Below, piece by piece: positions 6,701-13,996 of a DNA stretch of 14,093 nucleotides. The stretch covers positions 1-14,093 of the forward strand of contig CBFCZU010000108.1 in NCBI GenBank assembly GCA_965602635.1. The letters run 5' to 3'. The notes under the pieces are model-generated. The model made no database searches. It was not told the origin of the DNA and worked only from the letters and a program-made list of their open reading frames with translations. A program made the position numbers and the translations under genes. This stretch comes from CBFCZU01 sp965602635. GTDB taxonomy: Bacteria > Planctomycetota > Phycisphaerae > SM23-33. Within the stretch, counting starts at the first letter, position 1; the number at the start of each line of letters is the position of its first letter.

Positions 6701-9700
6701 CTCGACGAAGAAGTTGGGCATGTCCTTCTTGATCACCTCGATCTGCTGGGTGATGCTCTTGCCCTTCAGCCGCAGCACCTTCGGCGGCAGGCCGACGCCG
6801 TTGGCGGGTCGGACGAACAGCACCACCGCGGCGCCGGCGCGGTTGGTGTTGATCATCAGGTTGACCTTATCGCGGGGGGCGTACTGGCGCTTGTCGGTGA
6901 CCAGCTCGATGTCGTTGAAGCGGTAGTCCGCCCCGTCGAAGCCCTCGCCGCGGATCACGAAGACGTACCCGCCTTCGATGGTGTGCTCCTTCGAGTCGGT
7001 CAGCTTGTAGCTGAGGCGGTACTGCCCGGCGGCGGAGGCCTTGACCTGCTGGGCCGCCTTGCCCTCCACGTCGGTGTTGAGGTCCCACTTGCGGACCTCC
7101 CTCTCCACCGGCGTGAGCCGCCCGGTGGCCTGGTCCTTCTCGTAGCTGATCTTCAGCAGCCGCAGGACGCCCGTGCCCTTGACGGGCTTGCTGTCGAGCG
7201 TGTGGGCCTTGAAGGACGCCCTGACCGTGTCGCCCACGCGGTAGTGCCCGCGGTTGACCCAGGCGTACACCTTGAATGGCTTGCGGGCGACCAGCACCTT
7301 GCCGACGCCGACGATGGTCCGCCGGCTCTGGTCGGTGACCTCGGCGGTGATCTCGTACTTGTGGTCGGTGTCGCCGTGGATCTCCTTGGCGAGGGATGTG
7401 TCGATGACGACCTCGACCACGCCGTCCTTGCCGAGTGGGGCCTCGACCTCGGCGATGACCTCGGGCTGTTTCCGCGGGTGCCACTCCCACCACCACCCGG
7501 GCAGCGGGCGCTTGCAGCCCCAGGCCCGCCAGCCGGGGTACCAGTCATAGTCGCAGGCGAACCACCAGTATCCCCCCCCGTAGAACCAGTCCCAGGGGAA
7601 GATGGGGTACCAGCGGGCGCTGTGGTCGGTGCGGAGGATCTTGTACTTGACCTTGCCCTCGGTGACCGGTGCGCCGAAGTAGTATTTGGCGACGATCTTG
7701 GCGGTGACCTTCTCGCCGAGCATGACGGGCTCTTTGGGGGCCTCGACCTTCACCTCGAACTCGGGCTTCTTGTACTCCTCGACGCGGAAGTAGTTGCCGC
7801 CGCGGGCGGGGTTCTTGACCTTCTTGTCGTTGGGCAGGTGGACGTAGTACCGCCCCAGCGCGGCCTCCTCCGGCAGCGTAAGCTCGCCGTCGAAGCCGCC
7901 GTACTCGTCGGCGGTGTAGGCCTTCTCGAAGACCTTCTCGCCCTTGGGGTCGTTGACGCGGACGGTGAACTTCCGCCCGGCGAAGGCGCTCTTGCCTTCC
8001 TGGTCGTACTTGGCGTGGTTGACCCAGAACTTGAACTTCACCTTCTGCTTCGGGCGGTACACGGGCCGGTCGGTGATCACGAAAGTCTTGGTGGCGTTGT
8101 ACTCGCGGTCGTAGTAGCTGCCGTACCAGATTCCGCTGAAGCCCATATACGCCAGCCGCCCCTCCTTGGTGGTGGCGGTGATCAGCCAGCTGTATCCGTT
8201 CTTGTGCTTGGCCGGGTCGGGTATGCACTGGCCGTCGGCGTCGGTGAACTCGGCGAAGTTGAGTATGTTGTAGAGGTAGGTGCCGACGCGCGAGTTTGCG
8301 CCGCGCTTCCACGTGCGCTGGTAGCCGAAGAACTCCAGGTTAGCCTTTGCCACCGGCTGGCCGGTGACCGCGTCGGCAACGAAGTAGTAAACCTTCTTGT
8401 CGAGCTGCTTCTTGACGATGGCGGTGTCGGCGACCCAGATGATGATCCGGCTGGTGTTGCCGCCGGCCATCTTCGCGGTGAGCAGGTAGGCGCCGGCCTT
8501 CTGCAGGGGGGTGGTGACGGTGATCCGCCGGTCGAAGTGCTTGTCGAGGGGCTTGAGGTCGAGGTCCCACTGGGCAACCTGCCGGCCCATGTACTGCTTC
8601 TCGTTCTTGGTCACCAGGCGGTAGCCGATGTTGCCGATGTTGGCCCGCCCCCAGTCGAACTTGGCGGGCTTGGTCTTGATGTACGCCTTGACGTCGTCCA
8701 GCAGCTTGCTGATCTTGATCTCGTGGGCGGTGAGGCTGACCTTCCTGCCGTTGCGGAAGCGGTATTCGACGGTCGCGCCCTTTCCGCCCGGCTGGGTCAT
8801 CACCGGCTCGAAGATGCCCCAGTTCTTGACGATCTGGTCGAGGCACTTCTTGCGGTAGTTGTTGTGCCCGGCGCCGAAGCGGTCGATGTTCTGCTTCCAT
8901 AGCTCCGCCGCCCGGGGGTACTGGCGGCGGTTCTCGAAGATCTTGCAGAGCGTCTCAATGGCCGGTTGGGCGGAGTTGCCGCCGTCGGCGACGTCCTTGA
9001 AGATGCGGATGAAGTTGAACTCCTTGGGCAGCTTGAACCGCTTGATGCCGGTGGCCAGGCGGGCGATGGTCTCGTCCTCGCCGAGCGTGTGCAGCTCGTA
9101 CGTGCCGGAGGTGTCCTTCTTCGTGTCGTCGGTGGGGCCGCCCCCGCGCCCGCCGAAGTACCAGCTATAGCGCTGCATCGTCTGCACGCCGAACTGGTGG
9201 TGCAGGAAGCTCGCGAAGTGGTGCTTGACCTGGTTGACCCTGCCGCGGTCGGTCTTGGCCGCCTGCGACAGCGCCCAGCGCCAGCGCTCGCCGTCGGTCT
9301 TGGCGTCGTCCCAGCTCTTGGGCAGCTTGTGGAAGACGGGGTTGCCGTCCTTGTCCACCGGGGCGCCGGGGGCGTTGCCCGCCCAGTAGCGCCGGCCGTA
9401 GTAGTAGCCCTCGTCGTAGTCGGGCAGCGTCGTCAGGTCCGAGAGGTACTGCAGCCGCCACGACTCGTAGAAGCCGCGGTTGGCCAGCATCATGTTCGCC
9501 AGGTCCATGTAGAAGCCGCCCACGGCGGACCTGCCCTTGTCGCCGCGGGTGTGGGGAATGGCCTGGACCATCAACTGAAGCGCGCGGATCCGGTCGCGCT
9601 CATACGAGTTGACCCACTTGGCCCGTCCGCCCCGGTGCGGGCCGCGCTTGAACTCACCGGCGATCATCGTCCCCTGGAAGGGACCGTTCATGTACGTCTG

Positions 9701-10027
9701 CGCCGCCGCCCGCAGCAGCCGCCAGTTCTTCGCGTGGGCGGCGATGACCTTCTCGCGGAAGGCGTCGGTTTCGTTGACCCGGTTGAGCTGCTGGAGGCAT
9801 CGGATGGAGTTCTTCAGGTCGTGCTCGACCTGGAGCGCCTCGTCGGCCGGATCGACCGCCAGCTTGCTGAACAGGTCGTAGGCCTCCTTCCAGTTGCCGT
9901 CTTTCTGCAACTGGGCGGCCTTGGTCCGCATTGCCGGCCGGTCCACGGAATCCACCGCGGCGTGCAGCAGGACCATGGAAGATACGAGAACGATTCCGGT
10001 AAGGGAGACCCACTTGGCGCGTCTCAT
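3773..10027 (-). CDS. Secreted alpha-2-macroglobulin family protein with thioester
   Basis: This 2,084-aa protein belongs to the bacterial alpha-2-macroglobulin family: extracytoplasmic proteins that trap proteases through a bait region and a reactive thioester. A signal peptide (residues 1-24, cut near HAA-V) lacks a lipobox cysteine, unlike lipid-anchored enterobacterial forms. Residues about 30-420 are a helical, repeat-like region. Macroglobulin beta domains follow, with the MG2 hallmark TDRPVYRPKQKVKF near 650 and the MG6-like GSVVVSIYDKAVEYI near 1175. A Gly/Pro/Ala-rich, possibly bait, linker lies about 1185-1310, and the A2M domain (AFWAGALV, ENLTTWKARVW) near 1320. The thioester is YGCTEQ with Cys1537 and Gln1540. 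The helical thioester domain includes SDGGWGWF near 1630, and a C-terminal MG10-like domain ends the protein. The start has GGAAAGG 6 bases upstream. It is longer than the roughly 1,500-1,700 aa of typical bacterial members, and no pbpC partner is nearby. Residues 806-849 form a Trp-rich insert. Confidence 0.93.
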   Translation of the reverse strand: MRRAKWVSLTGIVLVSSMVLLHAAVDSVDRPAMRTKAAQLQKDGNWKEAYDLFSKLAVDPADEALQVEHDLKNSIRCLQQLNRVNETDAFREKVIAAHAKNWRLLRAAAQTYMNGPFQGTMIAGEFKRGPHRGGRAKWVNSYERDRIRALQLMVQAIPHTRGDKGRSAVGGFYMDLANMMLANRGFYESWRLQYLSDLTTLPDYDEGYYYGRRYWAGNAPGAPVDKDGNPVFHKLPKSWDDAKTDGERWRWALSQAAKTDRGRVNQVKHHFASFLHHQFGVQTMQRYSWYFGGRGGGPTDDTKKDTSGTYELHTLGEDETIARLATGIKRFKLPKEFNFIRIFKDVADGGNSAQPAIETLCKIFENRRQYPRAAELWKQNIDRFGAGHNNYRKKCLDQIVKNWGIFEPVMTQPGGKGATVEYRFRNGRKVSLTAHEIKISKLLDDVKAYIKTKPAKFDWGRANIGNIGYRLVTKNEKQYMGRQVAQWDLDLKPLDKHFDRRITVTTPLQKAGAYLLTAKMAGGNTSRIIIWVADTAIVKKQLDKKVYYFVADAVTGQPVAKANLEFFGYQRTWKRGANSRVGTYLYNILNFAEFTDADGQCIPDPAKHKNGYSWLITATTKEGRLAYMGFSGIWYGSYYDREYNATKTFVITDRPVYRPKQKVKFKFWVNHAKYDQEGKSAFAGRKFTVRVNDPKGEKVFEKAYTADEYGGFDGELTLPEEAALGRYYVHLPNDKKVKNPARGGNYFRVEEYKKPEFEVKVEAPKEPVMLGEKVTAKIVAKYYFGAPVTEGKVKYKILRTDHSARWYPIFPWDWFYGGGYWWFACDYDWYPGWRAWGCKRPLPGWWWEWHPRKQPEVIAEVEAPLGKDGVVEVVIDTSLAKEIHGDTDHKYEITAEVTDQSRRTIVGVGKVLVARKPFKVYAWVNRGHYRVGDTVRASFKAHTLDSKPVKGTGVLRLLKISYEKDQATGRLTPVEREVRKWDLNTDVEGKAAQQVKASAAGQYRLSYKLTDSKEHTIEGGYVFVIRGEGFDGADYRFNDIELVTDKRQYAPRDKVNLMINTNRAGAAVVLFVRPANGVGLPPKVLRLKGKSITQQIEVIKKDMPNFFVEAFTVSGGKVHTETREVIVPPESRIIKVEVKPSAEKYKPGQKAKIALKITDSTGEPITGSVVVSIYDKAVEYISGGSNVKEIKEFFWKWRRQHRPRTETSLSKRSSNLTAPKEIAMAFLGVFGRSVADELGDRDLQAGEARFGLQRRARFRGGGKGGAPPAPGMMMEGIVLNAAKAVRADKAGADGLAASAAEQPTVEPTVRTKFADTAFWAGALVADGGTAEVELTMPENLTTWKARVWAMGAGTRCGEGTVEVVTTKDLIIRLQAPRFFVQKDEVVLSANVHNYLKTKKRVKVVLELEGKTLLVLSDYKIAGDPRTQTVEVEANGEKRVDWRVKVVEEGTAKITMKALTDEESDAMAMDFPVYVHGMLKTESFCGVIRPEKTAGVIDVNVPKERRPAQSRLEVRYSPTLAGAMVDALPYMVDYPYGCTEQTLNRFLPTVITQKVLLRMGLDLKDVKDKRTNLNAQEIGDDVKRQKDWQRLIKQKRWNGTKWVARNPVFDEAEVRRMVRAGLARLTSMQNSDGGWGWFSGWRQRSWPHTTAVVVHGLQIARDCDVAMVPGVLERGVKWLKTYQVEQVRRLKLPKKHRQHKRSADNLDAFVYMVLVDEKSDDAEMRKFLYRDRNNLAVYSKAMFGLALHKMGHKAERDMLIRNVEQFLVQDDENQTAWLKLPQGYWWYWYGSEYEAQGYYLKLLAAVQPKSAKASRLVKYLLNNRRHATYWNSTRDTSIIVEAFADYIKATGEDKPDMTVEILLDGKKAKEVKITGANIFSFDNKLVLTGKAVTTGKHRIELRKKGTGPLYYNAYLTNFTLEDPISRAGLEIKVNRDYYKLVRVDKTVKDSGSRGQVVDKKVEKYKRVPIKDGEMLTSGDLIEVELVIESKNDYEYILFEDMKAAGCEAVEVRSGYTGNEMGAYVEFRDERVTFFVRRLARGKHSVSYRLRAEIPGKFSALPTKASAMYAPELKANSDEMKLGIKD

Positions 10028-10271
10028 GGCTGGCCTTTCCGTAGAATGTCCGCTCCAGCTTATGATAATCCTCTCCGGCCGCGATGGCTATGGGCTGCCG
10101 ATTTCCCTGCCGGGTTAGACGCACCCGCGGGCGAAATGGTTCCGAAACGTCCGGCAGTAACCTGAGAATCCCCCCCCATGTCACCCGAGCAAAGTGCCTT
10201 GCGGCCGCGCCCCGCCCGCATGAGAATGGCCCCAGCGGGCAAGACAGGACCCCGCGTGATGGGAGAAGGAA
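10028..10271. promoter_or_regulatory. Divergent promoter region
   Basis: This 244-bp spacer separates the divergent macroglobulin and GH123-like genes, so it should hold promoters for both. The segment TATGATAAT (10061-10069) is the only AT-rich patch. On the - strand it gives TATCAT (10067 to 10062), five of six to the -10 consensus and about 35 bases before the macroglobulin ATG. On the + strand it gives GATAAT. No convincing -35 was found for either. A run of eight C lies at 10170-10177. No gene is seen in the spacer. Confidence 0.35.
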
Positions 10272-12530
10272 ATGCCGACGATGCGAGGGGCGATTTTGGC
10301 GGCAGTGGCGCTGACCCTGGCGGCGCCGGGGCGCGGCGGCGAGCTGCCGACCTGGCAATTGGCCGAAATGGACGGGCTGGTCGCGGGCCAGTGGCGGCCC
10401 GTCGCCCAAGACCCCGGGGGCAAGTACCGCGCCGCCCGCGCCGGCCGGACGGCCACGCTCACCGTGCCCGCCTGGTGGGGCAAGGCCTTCCGACCACCCG
10501 AGCAGACGGTGTACGTCCTGGAGGTCGAGTACCAGGACGCCGCCACCGCCCCGGTGGTCTTCTACGCCCACGCCGGGCTCGGCAGGTACTGGTCGCGCAG
10601 CGAGGTGCACCGCTTCGGCGGCGCCGGCGACGGGAAGTGGAAGACGGCCCACGTGCCGGTCTCGTGGGACCTCCTCTGCCGGAAGAACGCCCCGGGCGAC
10701 GCCACCGAGCTGGCGCTGCGGCCCAACCGCGACCTGCCCGTGCGGTCGATCCGCGTGACGCCGGCCGGGGCAGCCGCGGCCGGGAGGTACTTCCGCGAGA
10801 CCCGCCAGTGGGTCGCCCGCGCCCAGGCAGCCAAGCGCAAGGCCGCCGACAGGGGCCCGCGCCAAGAGGCGGTCATACCCGCCGCCCTCAAGGGCCAGGC
10901 GATCGTCCCTTACGCGCGGAGTTGGATGCGGCCGGTCCATCCCAGCGCCGCCCCGCAGGCGGGTGAGGCCGGCGCGGCGATAAAGCTCCGCATGGCCCGC
11001 AACGAGTACGAGCCGGCGGCCTTCGCCGTGTACGCCAACGGCCAGGCGCTGCGGAACGTCACCTATCGCGTCGGACCGCTGAAGGGACCCCCCGGCGTGC
11101 TGAAGTGCGAGCTGGACCTCCGCACGGCCGAGTACTCCGCCGTGCAGGCGACGGTGGACTACACGGCCACCGCCGACTGCGGGCGATACCGCATGTTCCC
11201 CCAGCGGCTCTGGCCCGCCTACCCGGTGGACGTCCCGCCCGGGCGGTCGCACCTGTTCTGGATCACCGTCCGCACACTGGGCCCCGCCAGCAAGGGCGGC
11301 AAGTACGCCGGCCTGGTGCGGATCACCGCCGAAGTCGCCGGCCGGGCGGCCGAGGCCACGCTGCCCATCGAGGTAGAGGTCCTGCCCGTGACGCTGCTGA
11401 CGGTCACACAGGCCGGGCTGTCAATGGGCAACTGCACCACCGGGCTGCCGACCTTCCAGGAGGTGGCGACCCTCGTCGCGCACAACCACAACCGCATGGA
11501 CATCTGGTTCGGCGGCACGCAGCCGGGGATGACCGTCCGCGACGGCAAGCTGGTCCTCGACTGGACGTACCTGGACGACTGGATGGCGGGTGCCCGCAAG
11601 CTGGGTCTGACGGAGATCATGTGGTTCCTCGGCGGCGACCCGAAGGGCTTCCCCGACACGCTGAACCTGGAGCGCGACCTGTACCGCGCCCGCCCGGGCG
11701 ACCGCGGGCGGCTGCGGGAGGAGTTCCTCCGCCGCGCCAGCGCCAACCCGGAGAAGGTGCTACCCGAGATTCGTGAGCTGTACGTGGACTTCATCCGCCA
11801 GACGGCCCGGCGGGCCAAGGCCAGGGGCTGGCCCAAGCTGATCTTCCAGCCGTTCGACGAGCCGGGCAAGTGGGCACACACGAGGCCGGGGGCCGACCGC
11901 GCCCGAATCGCCGGCTCGGGCCCGTGGATCCGCGACCACTTCAAGGACGCCTGCGGGCTGGTCCGCCAGGGCTCGCGCGAGGTCCGCGTGGGGCTCGAGG
12001 CCCACACCGTCAAGCCCTGCCTGGTGTTCCTCAAGGACGTGGACATCTTCTGCACGAACCGCGCCTGGCAGGTGCCGGACCTTTCCCGGCGGCTCGACTC
12101 GGCCGGGGTGGAGTTCTGGCAGTACGCCAACTGCGACGACCAGGCCCCGCCGCACCGCACGCGCTACAGCTTCGGCTTCTACTTCGGCGGCTACGGCAGC
12201 AAAGGCTTCCTCGTCTGGGCGTACAACTGGATGAGCCGGTTCGACACCTCCGCCCGCGTCAACTGGGGCAGCGGGTGGCACACGCCGTTCGGGACGGTCT
12301 TCGCCCCGTCGCTGGTGGGTCTGCGCGAGGGCCTCGACGACCGGCGCTGGATGGAGACTCTCCGCCGCCGCCCCGACGGCAAGGCGCTGCTCGAGGCCAT
12401 CGGCGCCGAGGCCATCGCCTCCCGCGCCAAGACGCCCTACACCTCCTATAACGAGGCCGACGACCCGGCCAAGATGGACCTGTGGCGCGGGCGGATCATG
12501 GACGCGATCCTCCGCCGCCGTCCCAAATGA
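10272..12530 (+). CDS. Secreted GH123/DUF4091-like glycoside hydrolase
   Basis: This 752-aa protein has an N-terminal signal peptide (MPTMRG, then AILAAVALTLAAPG). Residues about 30-170 form a carbohydrate-binding-like beta domain. A second beta domain contains RMARNEYEPAAFAVY (Asn244-Glu247), the hallmark that precedes the catalytic barrel in GH123/DUF4091 proteins. The barrel (about 375-690) holds FQPFDEPG with Asp529-Glu530. In GH123 N-acetylgalactosaminidases an adjacent Asp-Glu pair serves substrate-assisted catalysis, Glu as acid/base, so these residues are the likely active site. Near 640 FGGYGSKGFLVWAYNW and near 682 LREGLDDRRWMETL match conserved DUF4091 C-terminal features. The substrate is unknown and is probably a polysaccharide with N-acetylhexosamine. 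GGAGAAGGA directly precedes the ATG. It is divergent from the macroglobulin gene. The family is likely; the activity is inferred. Confidence 0.75.
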   Translation: MPTMRGAILAAVALTLAAPGRGGELPTWQLAEMDGLVAGQWRPVAQDPGGKYRAARAGRTATLTVPAWWGKAFRPPEQTVYVLEVEYQDAATAPVVFYAHAGLGRYWSRSEVHRFGGAGDGKWKTAHVPVSWDLLCRKNAPGDATELALRPNRDLPVRSIRVTPAGAAAAGRYFRETRQWVARAQAAKRKAADRGPRQEAVIPAALKGQAIVPYARSWMRPVHPSAAPQAGEAGAAIKLRMARNEYEPAAFAVYANGQALRNVTYRVGPLKGPPGVLKCELDLRTAEYSAVQATVDYTATADCGRYRMFPQRLWPAYPVDVPPGRSHLFWITVRTLGPASKGGKYAGLVRITAEVAGRAAEATLPIEVEVLPVTLLTVTQAGLSMGNCTTGLPTFQEVATLVAHNHNRMDIWFGGTQPGMTVRDGKLVLDWTYLDDWMAGARKLGLTEIMWFLGGDPKGFPDTLNLERDLYRARPGDRGRLREEFLRRASANPEKVLPEIRELYVDFIRQTARRAKARGWPKLIFQPFDEPGKWAHTRPGADRARIAGSGPWIRDHFKDACGLVRQGSREVRVGLEAHTVKPCLVFLKDVDIFCTNRAWQVPDLSRRLDSAGVEFWQYANCDDQAPPHRTRYSFGFYFGGYGSKGFLVWAYNWMSRFDTSARVNWGSGWHTPFGTVFAPSLVGLREGLDDRRWMETLRRRPDGKALLEAIGAEAIASRAKTPYTSYNEADDPAKMDLWRGRIMDAILRRRPK

Positions 12531-12539
12531 GCGTGCCCC

Positions 12540-12572
12540 CGCCATGACCGCTTCACGGCATGATCGATGGCG
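12540..12572. terminator. Possible bidirectional terminator between convergent genes
   Basis: The 53-bp gap between the convergent GH123-like and sigma genes holds an inverted repeat CGCCAT (12540-12545) with ATGGCG (12567-12572). A small inner stem CCG-CTTCA-CGG lies within it. Neither side is followed by a T-run, so termination is only suggested by the position. Confidence 0.25.
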
Positions 12573-12583
12573 ACTGCCGGCGC

Positions 12584-13741
12584 TTACCACGTCCTGCCAC
12601 AGCCGGGGCAGGGCACCGCCAGGATGCGGGCAGCGGTGTGGCGGACTTTGTGCTTCGTGTCGCCCAAGGCATTTTCCAGGGCCTGCGTCACGCGCTTGTC
12701 CCTGCTGTTAACATAAGCACCAAGCGCCTGCACGGCTGCGAGCCGGACGTTGTGGCTCTGGTCGTGCCCCCTCGCGAGGACGTTCTCCAGGCCGCTCGGG
12801 GCCGAGGGGGCCTGTGGACCGATACCCATGGCGCAGAACAACGACCGATCTGGGTGGATTCGCCCTGCATACCACCTGACTGCCTGCCGCCGAACTCGCG
12901 CCGAGCGGTCTTCCAGCATTCGCTCCAGTTCCTCGAGGCTGCGGTCGTCACGGCGCAGACCGAAACGCGTAGCGGCGAAGTGCCGCTGTCGTGCCGACCC
13001 GGAATGGGAAAGGGCCAGATCGACCCGGAAGCCTTCCTCGCCGGCCTCCAGGATTCGTCCGGTCTCCTCTCGCAGCGATTGATGCCAGAGTGACGGAAGA
13101 TGATGCATGGGAGGACCCTTGGCGCTGAAGACGCGGATGGCCCGCTCCAAGCTTCGGGCGAAAGCTTCGTCGGGTGCGTTGTCTTTGCAGGCTTGCTCAA
13201 CCATGGCCAGTTCCTTTCGCAGGGCCGCCCGGCCGCGCTGTAGGCGTCCCTTGAGCGTTCCCTTGCTGATGCTCAGGAAGCCGCAGATCTCCGAGTAGCT
13301 CAGCCCGTCGGCGTAGTACAGCGTCAGGGCCTCTCGGTCCTTCTCATTGATGCTGTGGAGGGCCCGCTGCACGAGCGTCCGCTCCTCGTTCTCGGCGGCG
13401 AGTTGCTGGGCCGACGGCGCCTCGTCGGGCGGCGCCTGGCGGCCCGCTTTCCGCATTAGGGCTTCCTGCCTCCGGCAGTCTCGCCGGACTTCGAAGGCCG
13501 TGTTGCGGGCGATCCCGCACAGCCAAGCCCTAAACCGGGTCGCATCTCTCAGTTTCGGCAGGTCGCAGTACGCACATAGGAACGCCTCCTGCGCGGCGTC
13601 CAGTGCCAGGTGGAAGTCGGCCAGGATTCCCAGGGTCACGCCGTAGACGTGGTCCTGGTATCTGCGCACCAACGCGCAGAAGGGCTCTGTTTCACCGGCC
13701 AGAACCGCGCCGACCAGGCTGGCATCCGTCTGTTCACTCAT
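12584..13741 (-). CDS. ECF sigma factor with C-terminal HEAT-repeat domain
   Basis: This 385-aa protein begins with an ECF-type sigma factor. Sigma region 2 spans about residues 10-90, with DAAQEAF at 48-54 and a FRAWLCGIARN core-binding segment. Sigma region 4 spans about 130-177, a helix-turn-helix with DREALTLYYADGLSYSEI and GTLKGRLQRGRAALRKEL. ECF factors redirect RNA polymerase to a small regulon and are normally under 220 aa. Here about 180 more residues follow. A linker (to about 245) leads to HEAT-like repeats (LEELERMLEDRSARVRRQAV; NVRLAAVQALGAYV; ALENALGDTKHKVRHTAA). The tail is CPGCG, with Cys378 and Cys381, possibly half of a metal site. The tail may act as a built-in sensor or anti-sigma-like domain, since no anti-sigma gene is adjacent. 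No Shine-Dalgarno precedes the ATG, and a tRNA-like element occupies the leader. Confidence 0.85.
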   Translation of the reverse strand: MSEQTDASLVGAVLAGETEPFCALVRRYQDHVYGVTLGILADFHLALDAAQEAFLCAYCDLPKLRDATRFRAWLCGIARNTAFEVRRDCRRQEALMRKAGRQAPPDEAPSAQQLAAENEERTLVQRALHSINEKDREALTLYYADGLSYSEICGFLSISKGTLKGRLQRGRAALRKELAMVEQACKDNAPDEAFARSLERAIRVFSAKGPPMHHLPSLWHQSLREETGRILEAGEEGFRVDLALSHSGSARQRHFAATRFGLRRDDRSLEELERMLEDRSARVRRQAVRWYAGRIHPDRSLFCAMGIGPQAPSAPSGLENVLARGHDQSHNVRLAAVQALGAYVNSRDKRVTQALENALGDTKHKVRHTAARILAVPCPGCGRTW

Positions 13742-13752
13742 GAGGAGAATAC

Positions 13753-13834
13753 GACGGGGCCGGGCGTGGCAAGATTTGAACTTGCGACCTCCCCGGGGGG
13801 CGCTCTGTCTCTGAGCTACGCCACCCGGCCCGTC
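13753..13834 (-). pseudogene. tRNA-like element lacking the anticodon loop
   Basis: On the - strand, a normal T arm is present: GCAAG-TTCAAAT-CTTGC (13785 to 13769). So are T8-A9 and a D arm GCTC-AGAGACA-GAGC (13816 to 13802), where the usual G18-G19 pair reads GA. Between the D stem and T stem there are only 16 bases instead of the usual 23, and they read as a C-run followed by a G-run. The seven missing bases are the length of an anticodon loop, and no T33 or anticodon exists. The canonical 7-bp acceptor mispairs (GGTGGCG against CACGCCC). An 11-bp outer stem with one bulge forms instead: 13758-13764 with 13824-13830, and 13753-13756 with 13831-13834. It cannot decode. It is a tRNA remnant, or a tRNA-like leader of the sigma gene that starts 11 bases later. 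Confidence 0.65.
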
Positions 13835-13837
13835 ACC

Positions 13838-13843
13838 ATTATG
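13838..13843 (-). promoter_or_regulatory. Possible -10 hexamer CATAAT
   Basis: On the - strand CATAAT matches five of six bases of TATAAT. A start site about seven bases on would fall at 13831-13832, just inside the outer stem of the tRNA-like element, giving a leader of about 90 bases before the sigma ATG. The hexamer 17 bases upstream (TCCCGA) is a poor -35, so an activator may be required, or this may be the old tRNA promoter. Confidence 0.35.
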
Positions 13844-13860
13844 TGTCTTCCGGCGTGCGA

Positions 13861-13892
13861 TCGGGAGCGCCAGATTCTCAGAATCTGCCCGA
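13861..13892. promoter_or_regulatory. Perfect palindrome, possible operator
   Basis: CAGATTC-TCA-GAATCTG (13871-13887) is a perfect 7-3-7 inverted repeat, AT-rich inside GC-rich DNA. It is flanked by a second paired arm, TCGGG (13861-13865) with CCCGA (13888-13892). No T-run follows on either strand. It abuts the expected -35 position of the putative sigma promoter, so an operator or activator site is the favoured reading. A structured transcript end is the alternative. Confidence 0.4.
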
Positions 13893-13972
13893 CCGGCTTA
13901 GGGTGTGGCGCAATTCACGCTGCAACTGCCATCTTCGCGCAGAGTACGGCCTTGATGTGAAAGGGGCAAAGA

Positions 13973-13994
13973 CGCGCCCGCAACGGGGGGCGCG
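13973..13994 (-). terminator. Terminator-like hairpin after the partial gene
   Basis: CGCGCCC (13973-13979) pairs with GGGCGCG (13988-13994) across an 8-base loop, a 7-bp GC stem starting 3 bases past the stop codon of the partial - strand gene. On the - strand it is followed by GTCTTTGCCCCTTT, a weak T-rich tail. It probably ends transcription of that gene before the sigma promoter region. The rest of the gap 13835-13972 holds only the palindrome and the -10-like hexamer listed separately. Confidence 0.5.
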
Positions 13995-13996
13995 GC

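Noticed and set aside
6671..8902. 743-codon open frame on the + strand opposite the macroglobulin gene
   Set aside because: Same low-complexity antisense pattern, no recognisable motif or ribosome-binding site, and it lies fully within well-supported - strand coding sequence.
10170..10177. C8 run in the divergent spacer as a phase-variable promoter
   Set aside because: It is about 100 bases from either start and not placed between recognisable -35 and -10 boxes; recorded only as a homopolymer.
13762..13825. Functional tRNA gene on the - strand
   Set aside because: There is no anticodon loop or T33, the canonical 7-bp acceptor has three mispairs, and G19 is changed.
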